NCBI RefSeq assembly: GCF_021916785.1
Contig: NZ_JAKCFC010000002.1
Coordinates: forward strand, 434,001-498,000
Origin: Mycolicibacterium lacusdiani
GTDB lineage: Bacteria > Actinomycetota > Actinomycetes > Mycobacteriales > Mycobacteriaceae
Length of the DNA stretch: 64,000 nt
Direction: 5' to 3'
Positions 33,652 through 43,448 of the stretch are shown here, in pieces (position 1 is the stretch's first letter; each line of letters begins with the position of its first letter). Under the pieces are notes generated by a model. The model did no database searches, was not told the DNA's origin, and saw only the letters and a list, made by a program, of their open reading frames with translations. A program made the position numbers and the translations under genes.

Positions 33652-33663
33652 GGACAGTTGTCC
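33652..33663. promoter_or_regulatory. Operator copy 2 upstream of the aldehyde dehydrogenase
   Basis: GGACA-GT-TGTCC, the same core palindrome as at 33494-33505, lies 31 bp before ATG 33695 of the divergent gene. The two sites bracket the 195-bp intergenic region. Confidence 0.6.
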
Positions 33664-33694
33664 AGGATTGCTCGGCTCGATGATGGGAGTTCGG

Positions 33695-35161
33695 ATGCCG
33701 CTACTGGGCGATCGCGAGAGTCGGCTACTCATCGACGGGAAGCTCATCGCCGGCAGCGGTGGCGCCTTCGCGACGGTGAACCCCGCGACCGAGGAGGTCC
33801 TGGGCGTCGCCGCCGATGCGACTCCCGACGACATGGATCAGGCGATCGGTGCGGCGCGACGGGCGTTCGACGAGACCGACTGGTCGACGAACGTCGAATT
33901 GCGGGTCCGCGGCATCCGCCAGTTGCAGCAGGCGATGCGCGACCACGCGGAAGAGTTGCGGGAACTCACGATCTCGGAGGTCGGCGCGCCCCGGATGCTC
34001 ACGTCCGCTGCGCAACTCGAGGGGCCGATCGAGGATCTCAGCTTCTGCGCCGACACCGCAGAGTCCTACCAGTGGCGCACGGACCTCGGCATCGCCTCGC
34101 CCATGGGCATGAAGACCCGGCGCACCATCGCCCGGGAGGCGATCGGCGTCGTCGGCGCGATCACGCCGTGGAACTTCCCGCACCAGATCAACCTCGCCAA
34201 GCTGGGTCCCGCGCTGGCCGCGGGCAACACGATCGTGCTCAAGCCGGCGCCGGATACCCCTTGGGCGGCAGCCGTTCTCGGTGAGCTGATCGTCGAGCAC
34301 ACCGACATCCCGGCGGGCGTCGTCAACATCGTCACCTCCAGCGACCATGGCGTCGGCGCGCTGCTGTCCCGTGACCCGCGAGTCGACATGGTGTCCTTCA
34401 CCGGGTCGACCAACACCGGCCGGGCAGTGATGGCCGACGGCGCCGCCACGCTGAAGAAGGTCTTCCTCGAACTCGGTGGCAAATCCGCGTTCCTCGTACT
34501 CGACGACGCCGACCTCGGCGGTGCCTGCTCGATGGCCGCGTTCACCGCGTCGATGCACGCGGGCCAGGGGTGTGCCATCACCACCCGGCTGGTGGTGCCC
34601 CGCGCCAAGTACGACGAGGCCGTCGACGCGGCCGCGGGCACCATGGCGGGTCTCAAGCCCGGCGATCCGACCGATTCGCGCACGATCTGCGGACCGGTGA
34701 TCTCGGCGGTGCAGCGCGACCGCATCCAGGGCTACCTCGACTCGGCGATCGCCGAGGGGGGCCGCTTCGCTTGCGGCGGTGGAAGTCCCGCCGACCGCGA
34801 CAAGGGCTTCTTCATCGAGCCGACCGTCATCGCGGGGTTGGACAACGGCGCGAAGGTGGCACGCGAGGAGATCTTCGGCCCGGTGCTGACGGTCATCGCA
34901 CACGACGGCGACGACGACGCGGTGCGCATCGCCAACGACTCGCCCTACGGATTGTCCGGCACGGTGTTCTCCGGTGACGACGCGCGGGCACAAGGCATCG
35001 CGGACCGGTTGCGCGTCGGCACGGTCAACGTGAACGGCGGCGTCTGGTACTCGGCGGACATGCCGTTCGGCGGCTACAAGCAATCCGGCATCGGCCGGGA
35101 AATGGGTCTGGCGGGTTTCGAGGAGTACCTCGAGACCAAGGCGATCGCCACGCTGGCCTGA
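33695..35161 (+). CDS. Aldehyde dehydrogenase (Rv0768/AldA-type)
   Basis: A 488-residue NAD(P)-dependent aldehyde dehydrogenase. ATG 33695 was preferred over ATG 33680/33683 because GGGAG lies 5 nt upstream, and it gives the length of Rv0768. Motifs: TPWNFPHQINLAKLGPAL, the catalytic Glu in LELGGKSAF and the catalytic Cys in HAGQGCAITTRL, with EEIFGPVL and PFGGYKQSG at the end. It oxidises aldehydes to acids, probably those formed by the adjacent P450/alcohol dehydrogenase steps. First gene of a five-gene plus-strand operon. Confidence 0.92.
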   Translation: MPLLGDRESRLLIDGKLIAGSGGAFATVNPATEEVLGVAADATPDDMDQAIGAARRAFDETDWSTNVELRVRGIRQLQQAMRDHAEELRELTISEVGAPRMLTSAAQLEGPIEDLSFCADTAESYQWRTDLGIASPMGMKTRRTIAREAIGVVGAITPWNFPHQINLAKLGPALAAGNTIVLKPAPDTPWAAAVLGELIVEHTDIPAGVVNIVTSSDHGVGALLSRDPRVDMVSFTGSTNTGRAVMADGAATLKKVFLELGGKSAFLVLDDADLGGACSMAAFTASMHAGQGCAITTRLVVPRAKYDEAVDAAAGTMAGLKPGDPTDSRTICGPVISAVQRDRIQGYLDSAIAEGGRFACGGGSPADRDKGFFIEPTVIAGLDNGAKVAREEIFGPVLTVIAHDGDDDAVRIANDSPYGLSGTVFSGDDARAQGIADRLRVGTVNVNGGVWYSADMPFGGYKQSGIGREMGLAGFEEYLETKAIATLA

Positions 35162-35187
35162 CCACCATGGCTACGAAGGAGACACAC

Positions 35188-35949
35188 GTGGGTCTGTACG
35201 GAGATCAGTTCAAGGAGAAGGTCGCGATCGTCACCGGTGCCGGTGGCGGCATCGGGCAGGCGTACGCCGAGGCGCTCGCGCGTGAAGGCGCCGCGGTCGT
35301 CGTCGCCGACATCAACACCGAGGGTGCACAGAAGGTCGTCGACGGCATCAAGGGCGAGGGCGGCAACGCGCTCGCGGTGCGCGTCGACGTGAGCGATCCC
35401 GACTCCGCGAAGGAGATGGCCGCGCAGACGCTTTCGGAGTTCGGCGGCATCGACTACCTGGTGAACAACGCGGCGATCTTCGGCGGGATGAAGCTCGACT
35501 TCCTGATCACCGTCGACTGGGACTACTACAAGAAGTTCATGAGCGTGAACATGGACGGTGCGCTGGTCTGCACGCGTGCGGTGTACCGCAAGATGGCCAA
35601 GCGTGGCGGCGGGGCGATCGTCAACCAGTCGTCCACCGCGGCGTGGCTGTACTCGAACTTCTACGGACTGGCCAAGGTCGGCATCAACGGTCTGACCCAG
35701 CAGCTCGCCACCGAGTTGGGCGGGCAGAACATCCGCGTGAACGCGATCGCCCCCGGGCCCATCGACACCGAGGCCAATCGGACCACCACCCCTCAGGAGA
35801 TGGTTGCCGACATCGTGAAGGGAATTCCCCTGTCGCGCATGGGCGAGGTCGACGACCTGACCGGCATGTGCCTGTTCCTGCTGTCGGATCAGGCCAAGTG
35901 GGTCACCGGTCAGATCTTCAACGTCGACGGCGGACAGATCATCAGATGA
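35188..35949 (+). CDS. Short-chain dehydrogenase/reductase (Rv0769-type)
   Basis: A 253-residue SDR. GTG 35188 is preferred to ATG 35167 because AAGGAG sits 6 nt before it. The NAD(P) motif is AIVTGAGGGIGQAYAEAL. VNNAAIFGG follows. The catalytic residues are Ser in IVNQSSTAAW and Tyr/Lys in YGLAKVG, where Y-x-x-x-K is intact. IAPGPIDTEA and the C-terminal IFNVDGGQI are typical. Second gene of the aldehyde dehydrogenase operon; overlaps the next gene as ATGA. Confidence 0.9.
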   Translation: MGLYGDQFKEKVAIVTGAGGGIGQAYAEALAREGAAVVVADINTEGAQKVVDGIKGEGGNALAVRVDVSDPDSAKEMAAQTLSEFGGIDYLVNNAAIFGGMKLDFLITVDWDYYKKFMSVNMDGALVCTRAVYRKMAKRGGGAIVNQSSTAAWLYSNFYGLAKVGINGLTQQLATELGGQNIRVNAIAPGPIDTEANRTTTPQEMVADIVKGIPLSRMGEVDDLTGMCLFLLSDQAKWVTGQIFNVDGGQIIR

Positions 35950-36812
35950 GTGCCGAGCTGAAGCTGGGGTACATCGGCCTGGGCAACCAGGGGGCGCCGA
36001 TGGCCAAGCGCCTCGTCGGATGGCCCGGCGGACTCACGGTGTTCGACGTGCGCACCGAGGCGATGACACCTCTGGCCGAGCTTGGCGCCAGCCTGGCCGA
36101 CAGCGTCGCCGACGTCGCCAAGGCCGACGTCATCAGCGTCACCGTGCTCACCGACCAGCAGGTGCGCGACGTCGTCGATCAGCTCGCGGCCCACGCGCAG
36201 CCCGGCACCGTCATCGCGATCCACTCGACGATCGAGCCCGGCACCGCCGGCGAGTTGGCCGAGGCGTTGCGGCCGAACGGTATTCACATCGTCGATGCGC
36301 CGGTCAGCGGTGGCGCAGGCGCGGCCGACAAGGGCGAACTCGCCGTCATGGTCGGCGCTGACGACGAGGCCTACGACCTCGTCAAGCCGGTGTTCAAGCA
36401 GTGGGCCTCGATGGTGGTCCGCGCCGGAGAGCCGGGTGCGGGTACCCGGATGAAGCTGGCCCGCAACATGCTGACCTTCATCGGCTTCGCAGCCGCGTGC
36501 GAGGCATCCAAGCTGGCCGAAGCGGCGGGCATCGATCTGCAGAAGCTCGGCCGGGTGGTCAGGCACAGCGACGCCCAGAGCGGTGGGCCCGGCGCGATCA
36601 TGGTTCGCGACGACACCAAACCGCTTGGGCCCGAACACTTCGTCTACGACATGTTCGTCCATACCCGCGGCCTGGCCGAGAAGGATCTGCGGTTGGCGCT
36701 CGGACTCGGCGAAGCCACCGGGGTCGATCTGCCGCTCGCCGAGATCGCACTGCAGAACCTGGCCGCCGGGCTCGGCGTGCCGCACACGACTTCGACTTCG
36801 GAGGAACAGTGA
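35946..36812 (+). CDS. 3-hydroxyisobutyrate dehydrogenase-family beta-hydroxyacid dehydrogenase
   Basis: A 288-residue protein from ATG 35946 (ATGA overlap with the SDR). The cofactor motif is LGYIGLGNQGAPMAKRL at residues 7-23. DAPVSGGAGAADKGELAVMVG is the substrate-loop signature, and the catalytic Lys is in MKLARNML (GxxxKxxxN type). The family reduces or oxidises beta-hydroxyacids with NAD(P). Corresponds to Rv0770. In this operon the substrate may be a short acyl fragment from lipid or sterol breakdown. Confidence 0.88.
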   Translation: MSAELKLGYIGLGNQGAPMAKRLVGWPGGLTVFDVRTEAMTPLAELGASLADSVADVAKADVISVTVLTDQQVRDVVDQLAAHAQPGTVIAIHSTIEPGTAGELAEALRPNGIHIVDAPVSGGAGAADKGELAVMVGADDEAYDLVKPVFKQWASMVVRAGEPGAGTRMKLARNMLTFIGFAAACEASKLAEAAGIDLQKLGRVVRHSDAQSGGPGAIMVRDDTKPLGPEHFVYDMFVHTRGLAEKDLRLALGLGEATGVDLPLAEIALQNLAAGLGVPHTTSTSEEQ

Positions 36813-37264
36813 TGGACGAGCTTCGCAAGAAGGGCCTCGAGAAGATGAACGAGGTCTACGGCTGGGACATGCCGGACATGCCCGGCGACTACTTCGCGCT
36901 GACCGCCGACCACCTGTTCGGCACCATCTGGACCAGGCCCGGCCTGTCGATGCGCGAGAAGCGCATGATGACGCTCACCTGCGTGACCGCGCTTGGCATC
37001 CCGGATCTGGCGGAGATTCAGGTCAATGCTGCGCTGCACAACGATGAACTCACCGTCGAGGAACTCAAGGAGATGGCGATCTTCCTGACCCACTACCTCG
37101 GCTTCCCGTTGGGCTCGAAGCTCGACGGCGTGGTGACCAAGGTTGCGGCCAAGCGGAAGAAGGACGCCGAGAAGGCTGCCGGTGAGGGCGCGGCGGAGGA
37201 CAAGCGGGCGAACGTCAACGCCGCGTTGAAGATGCACTCGGGAAGCAAGATCGATGACGAGTAG
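36812..37264 (+). CDS. Carboxymuconolactone decarboxylase-family protein
   Basis: A 150-residue protein from ATG 36812 (TGATG junction with the previous stop, GGAGG 7 nt upstream). The AhpD/CMD helical fold is seen in PGLSMREKRMMTLTCVTALG and IQVNAALHNDELTVEELKEM. The usual AhpD Cys-x-x-Cys is absent, so a peroxidase role is unlikely and it is closer to gamma-carboxymuconolactone decarboxylase. The last ~35 residues are Lys/Glu/Ala-rich. Corresponds to Rv0771. Overlaps the next gene by 11 bp. Confidence 0.85.
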   Translation: MDELRKKGLEKMNEVYGWDMPDMPGDYFALTADHLFGTIWTRPGLSMREKRMMTLTCVTALGIPDLAEIQVNAALHNDELTVEELKEMAIFLTHYLGFPLGSKLDGVVTKVAAKRKKDAEKAAGEGAAEDKRANVNAALKMHSGSKIDDE

Positions 37265-38480
37265 GTACGCCGCGCTGTCGCGCGAGGAACTGGCCACCCT
37301 AGTACCCGAGCTGCTGCTGATCGGTCAGCTGATCGACCGCTCCGGCATGGCGCACTGCATCAGCGCATGGGGCCGCGACGAGATGCTGCAGGTCGCCATC
37401 GAGGAGTGGGCCGCGTCCAGCCCGCTGTACACGAGACGGATGCAGAAGGCGCTCAAGTACGAGGGCGTCGACATCTTCACGCTGTTCAAGGGCCTGCAGC
37501 TCGACATCGGGGCGCCGCCGCAGTTCATGGACTTCCGCTACACCGTGCACGACAGGTGGCACGGGGAGTTCCACCTCGACCACTGCGGTGCGCTGCTCGA
37601 CGTCGAGCCGATGGGCGAAGACTACGTACACGGCATGTGCCACGACATCGAGGACCCGACGTTCGACGCCACGGCGCTGGCCACCAACCGCAAGGCCCAG
37701 GTCCGTCCGATCCACCGCCCGCCGCGCGTGCCGTCCGGCCGGAAACCGCACTGCGCGTGGACGGTCATCATCGACGAGTCGTACCCGGAAGTTCCGTTCA
37801 TCCCGGCGATGGACGTCGTCGCAGCCAGCCATGCACATTCCTGCGAACTGGACCCGATCGATCCGAACGACGATGGAGCGGCCGACTACTCGGGCGACTT
37901 GCTCGCCGACGTCGACTTCGGTGCGTTCTCGCACTCGGCGCTGGTGCGCATCGCCGACGAGGTGTGCCTCCAGATGCACCTGCTGGTGCTGGCATTCACC
38001 CTCGCCGTCCGCAAGCGCGCCGGAACCGATGCCGCACTCGAGGAGTCGATCCGCTACAAGCAGCTGATCGGCATCGCAGGCGTCGCGGCCGAGCGCATCC
38101 ACCGTGCCCTCCGGCTGCCGGGTGGGGTGAAGGGCGCGCTGCGGGTGCTCGAACTGCACCCGCTGCTCAACCCTGCGGCGTACGTGTCGGCCGATGTCGC
38201 CGCGGACTCGCTGCACGTGCGGAAGTCGCCGGCGTATGAGGACGGCTCGTGGATCTCGCTGTGCTCACCCGTCAACGACAAGCCGCTGCAGGCGATCGCC
38301 GCGGCGGTCGATCCTCATCTGCGGGCGGAACTGACCGGCACGCAGTCGGACTGGACGGTGCGCTTCGTCGAGACGGACACTCCTGCAAAGGAGTTGGGCG
38401 AGGTCGCGGTCACCAAGTTCAGTGGCGGCGCGAGCTGGGTGTTCGAGGACCGCAAGTCGCTGCCGCTCACCGTGGTGTAG
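37254..38480 (+). CDS. Conserved protein of unknown function, 408 aa
   Basis: A 408-residue soluble protein that I cannot place in a named family. It begins SREELATLVPELLLIGQLID. A middle region is rich in His, Cys and acidic residues: WHGEFHLDHCGALLDVEPMG, then HGMCHDIEDP, then KPHCAWTVIIDESYPEVP, then ASHAHSCELD. These look like metal- or cofactor-binding positions. The second half is helical (HLLVLAFTLAVRKRAG). The gene overlaps the CMD gene by 11 bp, so it is co-translated with an oxidation operon and is probably an enzyme of that pathway. It overlaps the convergent TetR gene by 14 bp. Confidence 0.75.
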   Translation: MTSRYAALSREELATLVPELLLIGQLIDRSGMAHCISAWGRDEMLQVAIEEWAASSPLYTRRMQKALKYEGVDIFTLFKGLQLDIGAPPQFMDFRYTVHDRWHGEFHLDHCGALLDVEPMGEDYVHGMCHDIEDPTFDATALATNRKAQVRPIHRPPRVPSGRKPHCAWTVIIDESYPEVPFIPAMDVVAASHAHSCELDPIDPNDDGAADYSGDLLADVDFGAFSHSALVRIADEVCLQMHLLVLAFTLAVRKRAGTDAALEESIRYKQLIGIAGVAAERIHRALRLPGGVKGALRVLELHPLLNPAAYVSADVAADSLHVRKSPAYEDGSWISLCSPVNDKPLQAIAAAVDPHLRAELTGTQSDWTVRFVETDTPAKELGEVAVTKFSGGASWVFEDRKSLPLTVV

Positions 38481-39072
38481 CGGGCAGAATCGCCCCGGCC
38501 ACCCACCGCCGCAGGTAGTCGCGCAGCACCTGACCGGTGCGTGGCGGCCGGCCGGGGTCGATCACGAACGACTGGATGATCCGCAGCAGGTGCTCGGCCA
38601 ACTCGTCGAGTTCGGCGTCGGTGAAACCATGTGCGGCCCAGTCGACGTCGAAGCGGCGGACCATGGCGTTCGCGAACTGCAGCGCCACGTCGGAGGTCAC
38701 CGACTCGGTGTGCGCGTTCGGTCGGCCCGGCGCCACCAAGAGCCCGATGTGCTTGTCCTTGGGCAGCCATTCGAGCGCAGTGGCGACGGCCTCGGTCACC
38801 GCGTCGACGGGGTCGTTGATGCCGCGGACGTGGTCGGCGACCCGTTCGAGGAAGTCGTCGGCGGCGTGCACCGCTGCCGCCACCAGGAGCGCGTCGGTAC
38901 TGGGGAAGTAGCGGTAGACCGTCTGACGGGTGACGCCCAGCGTGCGGGCCACGTCGGCGATGGATATCTCGGCGCCGCGCTCGTCGATCGCCTTGCCCGC
39001 GGCCGCGAGGATGCGAGCGACGGCCTCGTCGTCGCTTGCCGGGGCCGATCCCGACCAGCCGTGGGTTCGCAC
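38467..39072 (-). CDS. TetR family transcriptional regulator
   Basis: A 201-residue regulator, GTG 39072 preferred. The helix-turn-helix at ~15-65 reads ARILAAAGKAIDERGAEISI, DVARTLGVTRQTVYRYFPS. It lies 26 bp downstream of the CYP125-like gene on the same strand, so the two are co-transcribed. An inverted repeat in the CYP125/purD intergenic region (40379-40403) is a plausible target. Confidence 0.85.
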   Translation of the reverse strand: MRTHGWSGSAPASDDEAVARILAAAGKAIDERGAEISIADVARTLGVTRQTVYRYFPSTDALLVAAAVHAADDFLERVADHVRGINDPVDAVTEAVATALEWLPKDKHIGLLVAPGRPNAHTESVTSDVALQFANAMVRRFDVDWAAHGFTDAELDELAEHLLRIIQSFVIDPGRPPRTGQVLRDYLRRWVAGAILPATPR

Positions 39073-39098
39073 GGGCGAATGGTACTCCGAAGGCCTGA

Positions 39099-40337
39099 TC
39101 AGCCCCCGTAGGAGACGGGCAACTCCTTGACGCCGTTGATCCACCCGGACCGCAGCCGCTGTGGCTCAGCGAGTTTGGAGATGTCGGGAATCTGAGCGGC
39201 GATCTCGTCGAAGATCAACTTGATCTCCATGCGGGCGAGGTTGGCGCCGATGCAGTAGTGCGCTCCGTTCCCGCCGAACGCGAGGTGTGGGTTGGGGTTG
39301 CGGGTCACGTCGAACTCGAACGGCCGGTCGAAGACGTCCTCGTCGAAGTTGGCCGAACTGTAGAACAAGCCCACGCGCTGGCCGGCACGGACCGTCACCC
39401 CGCTGAGTTCGACGTCGGCCATGGCGGTGCGCTGGAAGCAGTGCACCGGGGTGGCCCATCGGATGATCTCGTCGACGGCGGTCTCCGGCCGTTCGCGCTT
39501 GAACAGCTCCCACTGGTCGGGGTTGTCGAAGAACGCGTTCATGCCGTGCGTCATCGCGTTGCGGGTGGTCTCGTTGCCCGCGACGGCGAGCAGGATCACG
39601 AAGAACGCGAACTCGACGTCGCCGAGCGATTCGCCGTCCACGTCGGCCTGGATGAGACGGGTGACGATGTCGTCGGCCGGACAGCGGCGTCGCTCCTCGG
39701 CCATCGTGTAGGCGTAGCCCATCAGTTCGGCGTTGGCGGTCGTCGGATCGGAGTCGAAGTCCGGATCGTCGGTGTTCATGATGCTGTTGGTCCAGTGGAA
39801 CAGCCGCTCGCGGTCCGCCTCGGGCACGCCGATCAGGTCGGCGATGGCCTGCAGCGGCAGCTTGGTGGCGACGTCGCCGACGAAGTCACCGCTGCCCTTC
39901 TCGGCGGCGGCTGCCACGATCTCGCGGGCGGCCACGGCGAGCTTCTCCTCGAGTGCCTTCACCGCGCGCGGGGTGAACAACCGGGACACGATCTTGCGCA
40001 GCCGGGTGTGCTCGGGTGCGTCGTGGTTGATCAGCAGCGCCTTGGTCAGGTCGAGTTGCTCGCTGGTGACGCCTTCCGGCAGCCGCATCACCGCACCCTT
40101 GCGGTTGGTCGACCACAGGTCACCGTTCTTGGAGATCGACTTGATGTCCTCGTGCTTGCTGATCACCCAGTAGCCGCCGTCGTCGAAGATCGAGTCGCTC
40201 TGGGCGTTCCACCACACGGGCGCGGTCTTGCGCAGTTCGGCGAACTCGGTGACCGGGATGCCCTTGAGGAGGACGTCGGGATCGGTGAAGTCGTACCCCT
40301 GGGGCAGGAAGGGGCAGGCGTTCTGAGTGGTCGTCAT
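39099..40337 (-). CDS. Cytochrome P450, CYP125-like (steroid side-chain hydroxylase type)
   Basis: A 412-residue P450 from ATG 40337 (AAGGA 7 nt upstream). It resembles CYP125 throughout: GYDFTDPDVL at the start, PVTEFAELRKTAPVWWN, LPLQAIADLIGVP, I-helix LLAVAGNETTRNAMTHGM, ExxR in VDEIIRWATPV, and the heme motif FGGNGAHYCIGANLARM. CYP125 enzymes hydroxylate cholesterol or cholestenone at C26/C27. Several mycobacteria carry paralogues, and this copy is outside the main cholesterol cluster, so its exact sterol substrate is uncertain. Confidence 0.85.
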   Translation of the reverse strand: MTTTQNACPFLPQGYDFTDPDVLLKGIPVTEFAELRKTAPVWWNAQSDSIFDDGGYWVISKHEDIKSISKNGDLWSTNRKGAVMRLPEGVTSEQLDLTKALLINHDAPEHTRLRKIVSRLFTPRAVKALEEKLAVAAREIVAAAAEKGSGDFVGDVATKLPLQAIADLIGVPEADRERLFHWTNSIMNTDDPDFDSDPTTANAELMGYAYTMAEERRRCPADDIVTRLIQADVDGESLGDVEFAFFVILLAVAGNETTRNAMTHGMNAFFDNPDQWELFKRERPETAVDEIIRWATPVHCFQRTAMADVELSGVTVRAGQRVGLFYSSANFDEDVFDRPFEFDVTRNPNPHLAFGGNGAHYCIGANLARMEIKLIFDEIAAQIPDISKLAEPQRLRSGWINGVKELPVSYGG

Positions 40338-40378
40338 GAGAAGTCCTTCGTGTGACGTGCGGCACTAATGCGCTCGAC

Positions 40379-40403
40379 CATACACCGCATCGTCAAGTGT
40401 ATG
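40379..40403. promoter_or_regulatory. Inverted repeat between CYP125-like gene and purD
   Basis: CATACAC-N11-GTGTATG is a perfect 7-bp inverted repeat, 41 bp upstream of the P450 start and 31 bp upstream of purD. Size and symmetry fit a TetR operator, most simply for the TetR encoded downstream of the P450 gene. Confidence 0.45.
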
Positions 40404-40419
40404 CCCGGACGCGAGGGTC

Positions 40420-40425
40420 TAGGGT
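40420..40425 (+). promoter_or_regulatory. -10 hexamer of a leaderless purD promoter
   Basis: TAGGGT followed by 8 nt and the GTG start of purD. No ribosome binding site is visible. Transcription would begin at or next to the start codon. Confidence 0.6.
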
Positions 40426-40433
40426 TGTCAACC

Positions 40434-41705
<1,272 letters not shown>

Positions 41706-41729
41706 GTCTAGCCTCGTGGGCCAGCGGGT

Positions 41730-42635
41730 CTAGGCCACCAGCAGCGGCGCGAGCCAGTCGATCTCGGCAGGCAGCTGGGAGTTCCAGAACGCACTGTCGT
41801 GCCCGCCCGGCGAGAAGCCACCCGCCGGCGGTGTCGGCAGCTGGGCGATGAACCGTTCCGTGGCGGACGCGAAGGGATCACCGGTGCCGCAGTCGATTCG
41901 GATCGGGATCGACCCCAGTCCGGGCATGCCCCACACGCTGTTGGCCTCGTAGTCCTCCGCGCCGTCGAAGGCGCCCGGTGCGGCCGCACCCGACGACGTC
42001 CACAGCGCCGGGCTCACCGCGCAGATGGCCGCCGTGCGTGCCGGACCGAGCCGCCCGCCCAGGAGCAGGGCGCCGTAGCCGCCCATCGACCAGCCGAGGA
42101 AGCCGACACGCGAGGTGTCGAGTCCTTGGCCGGCGAGCATCGGCAGCAGTTCGTCGAGCACCATGGCGCCCGCGTCGTCACCCGACGCGCGCCGGTGCCA
42201 GTAGCCACCGCCCCCGTCGACCGCCACCACCGCGAACGGCGGCAGGCCCGCTTCCACGGCCTGTGCCAAACCCCGTTCGACACCGCCGGCCATGACCGTT
42301 GCGGCATCGCTGTCCTTGCCGTGCAGTGCGATCACCGGACGCAACGGGGCCGTCTGCCCTGGCGGACGGGCGATGGCCCAGTTGGTCGTGATCCCGCCGC
42401 GCGCGGCCGACGTGAACGAGCCCGAGACGTACGTCGGCGCGGGAGACGACGGGGGAGGAGGGGCCAGCGGCGGCGGCAGCGGCGAGCCGACGCCGGTCAT
42501 CGACACCGGCGGTGCGGTGGCGGGCGTGCTCGTCACGCTCGCGCCGATCGCGTACGCCCCGGCGGCCCCGAGCGCGGCGCCCGCGCCGAGTCGGAGGACG
42601 GCGCGACGGCTCAGTTCGGACACGCGGGCCATCAT
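41730..42635 (-). CDS. Exported esterase of the S-formylglutathione hydrolase/Ag85-like fold (Rv0774c-type)
   Basis: A 301-residue protein. A twin-arginine signal (SELSRRAVLRLGAGAALGAA) precedes a Pro-rich linker, and an alpha/beta-hydrolase domain fills residues ~65-300. The nucleophile is Ser in GFLGWSMGGYGALLLGG, the acid is probably Asp in IRIDCGTGDPF and the His is in FSPGGHDSAFW. It probably acts in the cell wall or outside on lipid esters. Two adjacent ATGs (42635, 42632) are possible starts. Divergent from a TetR gene that may control it. Confidence 0.85.
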   Translation of the reverse strand: MMARVSELSRRAVLRLGAGAALGAAGAYAIGASVTSTPATAPPVSMTGVGSPLPPPLAPPPPSSPAPTYVSGSFTSAARGGITTNWAIARPPGQTAPLRPVIALHGKDSDAATVMAGGVERGLAQAVEAGLPPFAVVAVDGGGGYWHRRASGDDAGAMVLDELLPMLAGQGLDTSRVGFLGWSMGGYGALLLGGRLGPARTAAICAVSPALWTSSGAAAPGAFDGAEDYEANSVWGMPGLGSIPIRIDCGTGDPFASATERFIAQLPTPPAGGFSPGGHDSAFWNSQLPAEIDWLAPLLVA

Positions 42636-42752
42636 GCCACGTGGTACCGGCGTACCGATCGGGGTGAGCATCTGTTCAGCCGTCGGCGAATTTCCACAGT
42701 GCCGCCTGATGATTGGCCGAAAGCGCCATGGCGCGCCGCTGCGACTGGCAGC

Positions 42753-43382
42753 ATGCAATGCGTGACGGCAGCGGTCACCCCCAAGGGTGAGAGGCGGCGG
42801 TACGCGCTCGTCAGCGCGGCCGCCGATCTGTTGTGCGAGGGGGGTTTCGACGCCGTCCGGCATCGGGCCGTCGCGCGCCGCGCCGGCTTGCCGCTGGCGT
42901 CGACGACCTATTACTTCTCGTCCCTCGACGACCTCATCACCAAGGCCGTCGAACACGTCGGCAGCCGCGAGGTCGAGCGGCTGAACCTTCGCGTGGCCGG
43001 CCTGTCGCGCCGCAGGCGCGGCGCCGAGTCGACCGCCGACGTCCTGGTCGACCTCCTCGTCGGCGAGGGGCCCGGTAGCCGCGAGTCCGAGGAACTGATC
43101 TCTCGCTACGAGCGCTACATCGCCTGCGCGCGCCAGCCCAGCCTGCGCGACGTACAGCGCCGGATGATGCAGCAGCGCGCCGACGCCGTCGTGGAGGTCG
43201 TCGAACGCTCCGGTCGCGCGGTGCGCGAGGAACTCGTCACCGCGCTGGTGTGCGCCGTCGACGGAGCGGTGGTCGCGTCGATGGTCGGTGTCGGTGACGG
43301 CCCGCGCGCGACGGCGCGGGCGACGCTGGTCGAGGTCATCGACGTCCTGGCGCCGTTCGACGAAATCAGTCGCTTTGGGTGA
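42753..43382 (+). CDS. TetR family transcriptional regulator (Rv0775-type)
   Basis: A 209-residue regulator from ATG 42753 (GTG 42762 is an alternative). The helix-turn-helix reads RYALVSAAADLLCEGGFDAV, then VARRAGLPLASTTYYFSSLD. Divergent from the esterase gene, with a 117-bp region that contains the 12-bp palindrome GCGCCATGGCGC at 42723-42734, a possible operator. Confidence 0.85.
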   Translation: MQCVTAAVTPKGERRRYALVSAAADLLCEGGFDAVRHRAVARRAGLPLASTTYYFSSLDDLITKAVEHVGSREVERLNLRVAGLSRRRRGAESTADVLVDLLVGEGPGSRESEELISRYERYIACARQPSLRDVQRRMMQQRADAVVEVVERSGRAVREELVTALVCAVDGAVVASMVGVGDGPRATARATLVEVIDVLAPFDEISRFG

Positions 43383-43448
43383 TTGACGCGCGCCGCGGCG
43401 TGGCCTGCCCGATGATGGGAGTTTCCGACGATCGGCCACGGAGGCGCG

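Noticed and set aside
36812..37264. AhpD-like alkylhydroperoxidase
   Set aside because: The Cys-x-x-Cys redox motif is missing, so only the general CMD fold can be claimed.
40404..40433. A purine riboswitch in front of purD, purB, purC or purL
   Set aside because: The -10 hexamers lie 6-8 nt from the start codons, leaving no leader to fold.
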